Positions 63,701-64,000 of a stretch of 64,000 nt of DNA are shown here, in pieces. Position numbers and translations under genes: made by a program. The notes beneath the pieces are model-generated. The model was not told where the DNA came from. It did not search any database and worked only from the letters and a program-made list of their open reading frames with translations. The number at the start of each line of letters is the position of its first letter. Position 1 is the first letter of the stretch. The stretch spans positions 62,001-126,000 of the forward strand of contig NZ_JAFBDT010000001.1 in NCBI RefSeq assembly GCF_016908355.1, in the 5' to 3' direction. The stretch comes from Fusibacter tunisiensis. GTDB taxonomy: Bacteria; Bacillota; Clostridia; Peptostreptococcales; Acidaminobacteraceae.

Positions 63701-64000
63701 TTTGAAGAACGTGAAATTCAAGTCCATCGTTATGAAGTTGAAAGATTGGCCCAAGGACTAACTGGTGTTAAGAGAACATCAGGTCAACATCCAGGGGGAA
63801 TTATGGTTGTCCCTGCTACAAATGATATCCACGAATTTTGCCCAGTCCAATACCCAGCAAATGACGTGAATTCAGGTGTTGTTACAACACACTTTGATTA
63901 TCATTCTATTAGCGGAAGATTATTGAAGTTAGATATACTTGGACATGATGTGCCCACGATTATTAAATATCTTGAAGCATTGACAGGCGTAAATGTCTTT
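60731..64000 (+). CDS. polC: DNA polymerase III alpha subunit, PolC type (3' truncated by window edge)
   Basis: PolC is the replicative polymerase of low-GC Gram-positives, with a built-in proofreading exonuclease. The frame is open from the ATG at 60731 to the end of the window, 1090 codons; the family is about 1400-1450 aa, so the C-terminal part is outside. Domains in order: N-terminal domain, OB-fold (EGKLIAFDSREIKGGKYIVK), PHP domain opening with ELHLHTNMSEMDG (His322), DnaQ-type exonuclease inserted at FDIETTG (Asp407), PHP continuation (TGDVHFLEPEDEVYRR), polymerase palm SRGSVGSSFAATM, a zinc-ribbon Cys set (LCSECQ..CPKCG) and EPDIDLNF. The start follows a GAAAGGC ribosome binding site. 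Confidence 0.97.
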   Translation, partial: MNRIPFNQLIQHSLRTDKIEVKKIEYVKNDALLNIDIEAEEVVSKEAINGLKSVLKDHLNFIESFDISVDFKPQTQDVSVHWENILMVVKRKNPAVASILKRSKVSFPDGNIQIEFEDKGLENTFYQYEVDAMIQKICQKNLNQTFEIITLSNKEMDEGLEAFEKAQEEAVAEIVSTQTQAFNTSKITEAKASRIKNEDVLYRSKVKRAVSKIQDIDMEEETYAIEGKLIAFDSREIKGGKYIVKLYLSDLTNAIACKAFMKKKDYEKLEGDLIKGNWYIVEGINRFDTFDKEQVLNIVSINKGKTEEKRVDLSEEKRVELHLHTNMSEMDGITPVKKLIQTAIDWGHPAIAITDHGVLQAFPDAASAAGDKIKVIYGLEGYLIDDLSDLIQNATDYSLDDVYVVFDIETTGFSYNNHTIIEIGAVKIRNGEVVERFSQLINPGCNIPAFITELTGISDEMVRDMPTLDTVLPAFLDFVNGVPVVAHNAVFDCSFIRYYSNRLGLKFESLILDTLALSRMILTGIKKHNLKAVTKHLKIPLSDHHRAVADAEATSRVLIKLFERLKDENVVTLEQINEYARLNFNYSMRETFHVILLTQTQKGLRNLYEIVSHSNLNTFYRKPRIPKSLLMEKREGLLIGSACEAGEVYKGIMNNLPEESIVKLANFYDYLEIQPVGNNAFMLANGRVKNIEELQSINKRIVGIADELGKMAVATGDVHFLEPEDEVYRRILMAGNGFSDADNQAPLYFRTTEDMLEEFSYLGERAKELVIENPNRIAQMCESVIPVPKGTFPPVIEGADEEFRNMCLTKARRMYGNPLPEIVEKRLERELTSIIGNGYAVMYIIAQKLVAKSLEDGFLVGSRGSVGSSFAATMSDITEVNPLPPHYLCSECQYSEFITDGSYGAGVDMPDQVCPKCGNPLIKEGHDIPFETFLGFDGDKEPDIDLNFAGIYQANAHKYCEVLFGKGKTFKAGTIGTIADKTAYGYVKKYFEEREIQVHRYEVERLAQGLTGVKRTSGQHPGGIMVVPATNDIHEFCPVQYPANDVNSGVVTTHFDYHSISGRLLKLDILGHDVPTIIKYLEALTGVNVF

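Noticed and set aside
1-64000. CRISPR arrays, tRNA/rRNA genes, insertion sequences, prophage or toxin-antitoxin modules
   Set aside because: No regular direct repeats, cloverleaf-like or rRNA sequence, transposase-like or integrase-like proteins were seen on either strand; all substantial frames fit housekeeping or flagellar genes.

Overview
The window is a contiguous chromosomal segment from an AT-rich, motile, low-GC Gram-positive bacterium (Bacillota, most likely class Clostridia). The evidence is the gene order: smc-ftsY-ylxM-ffh-rpsP, rplS-rbgA-rnhB, topA-codY, one long fla/che operon, then rpsB-tsf-pyrH-frr-uppS-cdsA-dxr-rseP-ispG-polC. This is the Bacillus subtilis ylx/fla/che neighbourhood in a clostridial variant: there is no codV-clpQY before codY, and ispG rather than proS precedes polC. 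The genus cannot be fixed from the sequence alone; a Fusibacter/Acidaminobacter-like organism would be compatible. All recognised genes lie on the + strand. No tRNA, rRNA, CRISPR array, insertion sequence, phage gene or obviously transferred block was seen.

Layout: (1) 1-9.4 kb holds the tail of plsX (lipid synthesis), then rnc, a radical SAM gene, smc and the signal-recognition-particle genes ftsY-ylxM-ffh, followed by rpsP and khpA. (2) 9.4-17.5 kb holds rimM-trmD, rplS with an L19-type leader, rbgA and rnhB, then a FliK-like/FlhB-C-terminus-like gene pair, a yraN-type gene, the comM-type ATPase and dprA. (3) 17.6-20.5 kb holds topA and the global nutrient regulator codY. (4) 20.7-50.6 kb is a roughly 30-kb flagellar/chemotaxis operon: rod, MS-ring, switch, export apparatus, hook, stator, placement GTPases, a PilZ c-di-GMP protein, cheB-A-W-C-D and the flagellar sigma factor. 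(5) 50.7-52.9 kb is a small transcription unit (fapA-like, a 107-aa unknown, a SwrB-like protein) with a sigma-D-type promoter. (6) 53-64 kb holds translation, undecaprenyl/phospholipid and isoprenoid genes and the first 1090 codons of polC.

How the parts connect: the sigma factor gene ends the fla/che operon. Sequences resembling its promoters (TAA-type -35, about 15-16 bp, CCGATAT/CCGATAA) occur before flgB, before fliM and before the fapA-like gene, which suggests positive feedback. CodY lies immediately upstream of flgB, as in Bacillus. Hairpin terminators or attenuators separate several housekeeping units (after plsX, khpA, rplS, codY, flgE, sigD, rpsB and tsf).

No stretch longer than 300 bases lacks a gene. 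The longest gaps are 20474-20697 (terminator plus flagellar promoter region), 720-870 (terminator plus a weak promoter) and 52937-53078 (rpsB promoter and leader). Most of the window is conventional. The points most worth checking are the shared sigma-D promoter architecture, the FliK-like/FlhBc-like pair outside the flagellar operon, the near-leaderless consensus promoter of ylxM, the large inverted repeat at comM, and the uncharacterised 107-aa and MotE-like flagellar proteins. I did not find a clearly new multi-gene system.
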